From Bacillus sp. M6-12 (GTDB lineage: Bacteria > Bacillota > Bacilli > Bacillales > DSM-1321): 64,000 nt of DNA. The notes under the pieces were generated by a model. The model did not search any database and was not told the origin of the DNA. It saw only the letters and a list, made by a program, of their open reading frames with translations. The position numbers and the translations under genes are program-made. Positions 60,929 to 64,000 of the stretch are shown here, piece after piece. The stretch lies in NCBI RefSeq assembly GCF_002860285.1, contig NZ_PGVF01000025.1, positions 16,927 through 80,926 of the forward strand, read 5' to 3'. Within the stretch, counting starts at the first letter, position 1. The number at the start of each line of letters is the position of its first letter.

Positions 60929-61279
60929 TTATGCAAATGGTTTAAATCCTAGAGGCAATGACAAGCCCATGTAAACGACAACAATAAAGGCTACCGCAAA
61001 GACAATCCAAAGAACTTTCGTGTCCTTGCCTTTTGCAGAACGGACCAACACCATTTCCATCAATCCAATAACAATTATCCCGATCAGGGCTTTAACAATA
61101 TAAGGTCCATACATCGATTTGATCATCATTCCGCCTGTAGCAATAATAAGCAGATAGAAAACTCGCAAAATCATGTGGTTTATTTTGGCTGCTTTTTGTT
61201 TGCCGCTTTTTTGCATGGAAAACGCGACAAAAAAGAGGATCAGAGCAATCAGCCAGGTAGTAATATGTGCATGAGTCAT
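60929..61279 (-). CDS. yisL: YisL membrane protein (DUF1516)
   Basis: A 116-aa protein with four membrane helices (about 6-23, 36-54, 60-78 and 87-108). It starts MTHAHITTWLIALILFFVAFSM and has the QKAAKINHMILRVFYLLIIATGG pattern of DUF1516/YisL. The ribosome site is AGGAGG. It lies directly downstream of yisK on the same strand, as in B. subtilis. Function unknown. Confidence 0.93.
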   Translation of the reverse strand: MTHAHITTWLIALILFFVAFSMQKSGKQKAAKINHMILRVFYLLIIATGGMMIKSMYGPYIVKALIGIIVIGLMEMVLVRSAKGKDTKVLWIVFAVAFIVVVYMGLSLPLGFKPFA

Positions 61280-61350
61280 ATAGAAAGTATCCTCCTAACA
61301 AATTTTCCTTTCTATCATAACATACGCAATAACGTAAAACCAAAAATACG

Positions 61351-62255
61351 TTATTGTACTTCGTTCACCAGTGTACCGAGGCCCTCTATAGCAATTTCAA
61401 TTACATCCCCGGATTTTAAAAATTTCGGAGGCTTAAAACCTTTTCCTACACCCGCAGGGGTCCCAGTAGCAATAATATCGCCCGGTTCCAGGGTCATTCC
61501 TTTTGAAATCGTTGAGATGATCTCTTCATAGGAAAAATAAAGTTCTCTGTATTCGAAACCTGTCTGACTTCCCCATTAACCGTTGTTTTGATGTCCAGAG
61601 CATTCGGATTAGCTATCAAAGATTTTTCAACAATAAAAGGGCCTATCGGGCAGGTCCCGTCAAGGCTTTTTCCAAGGAAAAACTGCTTGTGCCTGGCCTG
61701 CAAGTCCCTAGCCGTCACATCATTTAGGATTGTATAGCCAAAAACATAATCGAGTGCCTTTTCTTTTTGGATATCCCGGCCGATTTTACCGATAACCACT
61801 GCCAGCTCCCCTTCATAGTCCAGCTCAGTAGTAACCCCGGCATGACTCGGAATAGCGGCGGAATTGCCAATGACGGTTGTCGGAGCTTTTGTAAAAAGCA
61901 TGATATGCTCCGGAATATCGGCAGCACTCCCCATTTCAATGGCATGATCTGCATAATTTTTGCCAACACAGAAAATATTTTTGCGAGGTCTGGGTATAGG
62001 TGATTCAAATGTCACTTCATTAAGATTGATATAAAATGCTCCATTATTTTCCTGACTTCCGGCCCACTCCTGCATTTCCCGTGCCAAGTCAAGAAAGTCA
62101 GGGCCCATTTCGATGGCATCTATAACTGTAGCCGGGACATTGCCTTTGTGTCCGGCTGCATCAGCAGCTGCCTTAAGCAATAGTACTTTATTATTCTCTG
62201 TATCTGCCAAGGCTATGTTTCTTTCCCCTTTGTAAGTTACTGTTGCTAATTTCAT
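61351..62255 (-). pseudogene. yisK: YisK, fumarylacetoacetate hydrolase family, with a frameshift
   Basis: Acts in the FAH superfamily (oxaloacetate decarboxylase or acylpyruvate-type activities in relatives). The first 240 residues are normal: KNIFCVGKNYADHAIEMG, the metal site ELDYEGELAVVIG (near 146), NDVTARDLQARHKQFFLGKSLD. At a run of five A on the plus strand (61533-61537; T on the coding strand) one base seems missing. The frame leads to a premature stop at 61494. In the other frame SYEEIISTISKGMTLEPGD to TLVNEVQ completes a full-length FAH, ending at TAA 61351. A homopolymer indel can be a sequencing artefact. Start ATG at 62255 has GGAGG 10 bases upstream. Confidence 0.88.
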
Positions 62256-62483
62256 AAACTTTATTCCTCCCATTCTCTTCCAAGGAAACAGGAAAATACT
62301 CTATGCAAAGAATACTCCCGTCATTTTTTCAAATCAGTATGTAAGTGTCCGGGCTGTCCAATTTGAATTTTTATAGGTTAATCCAAAGCGCGGCCTTTAA
62401 AACAATCTGCACTAAACCTGGTACAGAAATGGCCGTATTACCAACAGAAAATAATCACGAGTTTATACTCCCGATCCATTCAA

Positions 62484-62613
62484 GAAATAAGAATAATCAG
62501 TTAGCACCTGCTAACACAATGAAGGCGGTGTGACGAAGCTAAACAACTTCCTGATTGATCTTAAGTTTAAATTTAATTAGTTTTTCTTATGCCGTTCCGC
62601 CCTTTTTCCGAAG
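62484..62613 (+). repeat. R1 interspersed structured element, copy F
   Basis: GAAATAAGAATAATCA, hairpin GTTAGC-ACCT-GCTAAC, GGCGGTGTGACGAAGC, arm ending TTTAATTAGTTTTTCTTATGCCG, then TTCCGCCCTTTTT. GGCGG pairs with CCGCC. It lacks the 3' mini-hairpin (short deletion). It lies between yisK and the ppaC terminator. Confidence 0.7.
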
Positions 62614-62629
62614 AAAATGGATAAAAGGA

Positions 62630-62657
62630 ACACCGCTCATACAATATGAACGGTGTT
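62630..62657 (-). terminator. ppaC terminator
   Basis: ACACCGTTCAT and ATGAGCGGTGT stem, then CCTTTT. Confidence 0.8.
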
Positions 62658-62678
62658 TTATCTTTTTAAAACAACTAG

Positions 62679-63614
62679 CTAAGACATTGCGTTAAAAATA
62701 TCAGTTAATACTGGAACAATTTGCTTTTTGCGGGAAACTACACCCTTAAGCACTGCCGAGTTATTGTCAAGCTTCACATTATATGCCTGCTCAACAGCCT
62801 CTGCTTTCCGTCCCAATGCCAGCCCGACAGAATCATTCGTTAAGATATCAGTCACAACGAACAAAAACAAATCCAAGTCTTTTTCGGTAATAATAACGGC
62901 CAAAGCTGCTTCCAGTTCCTTTTGGCGCTTCATTACTTCTGCTGTGTCAACAGCATTTACCTGTGCTATCTCCACCTTGCTGTTACCCATCTGAAATTCC
63001 TTTGCGTCTAGTGAAATCAGTTCTTCAACTGTTTTATCACTTAAGTCTGCACCGGCCTTCAGCATCTCCAATCCGTAGCTATCAGCATCCACACCAGCAA
63101 TTTCCGCTAATTCACGTGCAGCAGCAACATCCTGCTCTGTGCATGTTGGCGATTTAAACAAAAGTGAATCGGAAATAATCGCAGACAGCATTAATCCAGC
63201 AATTTCTTTTGGGATATCAATGCCATTTTCCTTATAAATTTTGTTAAGGATTGTAGCCGTACATCCAACTGGTTCAGCCCGGTAATATAACGGATCGCTT
63301 GTTTCAAAGTTAGCGATACGGTGGTGGTCAATAACCTCAAGGATTTGCACCTTTTCAATGTCAGATGCACTTTGCTGGCGCTCATTATGATCGACCAGGA
63401 TAACACTTTTCACTTCCGCTGCTACCTCTTCAACCAGACGCGGAGCCTCTGCCTTAAAATAATCCAGCGCAAATTGAGTTTCTCCATTAACCTGGCCAAG
63501 CCTTACTGGCTCAGCTTTCCAGCCAAGTTTGTTTTTCAGATCCGCATAAGCGATTGCAGAACAAATCGTATCTGTGTCTGGGTTTTTATGTCCGAATACC
63601 AATACTTTTTCCAT
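62679..63614 (-). CDS. ppaC: Manganese-dependent inorganic pyrophosphatase
   Basis: Family II soluble pyrophosphatase, 311 aa, of the DHH/DHHA2 superfamily. It starts MEKVLVFGHKNPDTDTICSAIAYA (metal ligands His 9, Asp 13, Asp 15) and has VDHNE (near 73) and VIDHHRI (near 95). The C-terminal substrate-binding SRKKQIVPVLTDIF holds the RKK triplet. The start ATG at 63614 lies 8 bases after AAGGAG; a longer frame start is unsupported. Neighbour to yisK here, as an independent unit. Confidence 0.96.
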   Translation of the reverse strand: MEKVLVFGHKNPDTDTICSAIAYADLKNKLGWKAEPVRLGQVNGETQFALDYFKAEAPRLVEEVAAEVKSVILVDHNERQQSASDIEKVQILEVIDHHRIANFETSDPLYYRAEPVGCTATILNKIYKENGIDIPKEIAGLMLSAIISDSLLFKSPTCTEQDVAAARELAEIAGVDADSYGLEMLKAGADLSDKTVEELISLDAKEFQMGNSKVEIAQVNAVDTAEVMKRQKELEAALAVIITEKDLDLFLFVVTDILTNDSVGLALGRKAEAVEQAYNVKLDNNSAVLKGVVSRKKQIVPVLTDIFNAMS

Positions 63615-63781
63615 TTTCAGAACTCCTTGATATTTATAGATTCTTATAGCATCCTTCACTTGCCTAGAGAAGTAAAGTGTACCTATACAAAAAACATTTT
63701 AACACATTCTATCTTTTTTCACTCAATCAAATTCACAAGATGGACATTTTGAAGAATATTTGAAAAAATCCCAATTATTAT

Positions 63782-63806
63782 GTTTCGTGATTCTTGTGGT
63801 GGGTAA
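63782..63806 (+). promoter_or_regulatory. Putative SigB promoter
   Basis: GTTTCG (63782-63787), 13-bp spacer, GGGTAA (63801-63806), resembling the SigB consensus GTTTAA-N13-15-GGGTAT. Confidence 0.4.
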
Positions 63807-63851
63807 AATGAGTAATGTAACACCCATTCTCAACCAAAGGAGATGGTTCAG

Positions 63852-63923
63852 ATGTTTATGAACAACAGCCAATGGAATAAAGAGAATGATGCTGCGGTAT
63901 ACAGTCCAGGTGATTTAAGCTAG
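63852..63923 (+). CDS. Micro-ORF of 23 codons
   Basis: MFMNNSQWNKENDAAVYSPGDLS, polar, with an AAAGGAG ribosome site. A second ATG two codons later is better spaced. A SigB-like promoter precedes it. No family recognised; it might be a truncated remnant or a regulatory leader peptide for a gene that begins beyond the window. Confidence 0.4.
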   Translation: MFMNNSQWNKENDAAVYSPGDLS

Positions 63924-64000
63924 ATTCTTTTTAAATTACATTTGGAAAGTGATTCCTGATAGCAGCCTTAACAATCTATCCAAAGGAGTGGATGTACGAT

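Noticed and set aside
61327..61356. CAATAACGTA/TACGTTATTG inverted repeat at the yisK stop as terminator
   Set aside because: No T-run follows on the minus strand, and read-through to yisL is plausible.
63992..64000. Possible gene start ATG at 63992 after AAAGGAG
   Set aside because: Only three codons are visible and the spacing to the ribosome site is 3 bases, so nothing can be supported.
1..64000. CRISPR array, tRNA, rRNA, integrase or transposase genes
   Set aside because: I looked for regular spacers, tRNA-like cloverleafs and DDE/recombinase motifs and saw none. Repeats R1-R3 are not accompanied by a transposase in this window.

Overview
The window is a stretch of chromosome from a low-GC, endospore-former-type Bacillaceae (Bacillus sensu lato; my guess is a Cytobacillus/Mesobacillus-like relative, by inference only). 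Gene order is largely that of the Bacillus subtilis yisK-asnO-yitTUVW-argCJBDcarABargF-yjzCD-yjaUV-med-comZ-yjzB-fabHF-yjaZ-yjbA-trpS-opp-spxA-mecA-coiA-pepF region, read here mostly on the minus strand. Differences from that backbone as I know it are: a cardiolipin synthase gene between mecA and coiA, a clpB gene between yjzD and yjzC, no app peptide operon between yjaZ and yjbA, no yjbE between mecA and spxA, a decayed fnr/ywiC/moaA/radical-SAM block beside argC, and a secreted amylase plus alpha-glucosidase pair with two c-di-GMP signalling genes.

Layout. 1-14.1 kb: pepF (cut by the window edge just inside HEXXH), coiA, cls, mecA, spxA, a small membrane protein, a secreted DUF4015 protein and the oppABCDF operon. 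14.5-20.9 kb: DUF3899 protein, trpS, yjbA, yjaZ, fabF-fabH with a FapR-like operator, and yjzB. 21-27.6 kb: med-comZ, yjaV, yjaU, yjzD, clpB with a CtsR operator, yjzC. 27.7-37.3 kb: arginine operon argCJBD-carAB-argF with an ARG box/promoter. 37.3-41.5 kb: intact fnr, ywiC remnant, moaA, a nonsense-interrupted second fnr and a shattered radical SAM/SPASM gene. 41.7-48.4 kb: yitW, yitV, yitU, small stress-type genes, yitT, broken degV, yajQ and a YdaD-like dehydrogenase. 48.6-51.9 kb: alpha-glucosidase and membrane-anchored amylase behind a perfect cre site. 52-64 kb: diguanylate cyclase, asnO, a YisN-like gene, a FIST-PAS-GGDEF-EAL protein, yisL, frameshifted yisK, ppaC and a possible SigB-driven micro-ORF.

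How the genes connect. The spx/mecA/coiA/med/comZ set links competence and ClpP-dependent proteolysis. The opp operon has a near-consensus CodY box in its promoter and a nested stem-loop after oppA, which fits nutrient control and unequal stoichiometry. Recognisable operators (CodY, FapR, CtsR, ARG box, cre, putative SigB promoters) fall in front of the expected genes.

The most unusual content is non-coding. Five dispersed, related structured elements (family R1 here) share a 5' hairpin, a long-range helix whose pairs change together between copies, and a conserved A/T-rich arm. A second set consists of modular hairpin strings (R2, two adjacent copies, one expanded; R3). There is also a roughly 20-bp periodic TTAAGC array. 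Four protein genes (second fnr, radical SAM, degV, yisK) carry disabling lesions and ywiC is a fragment.
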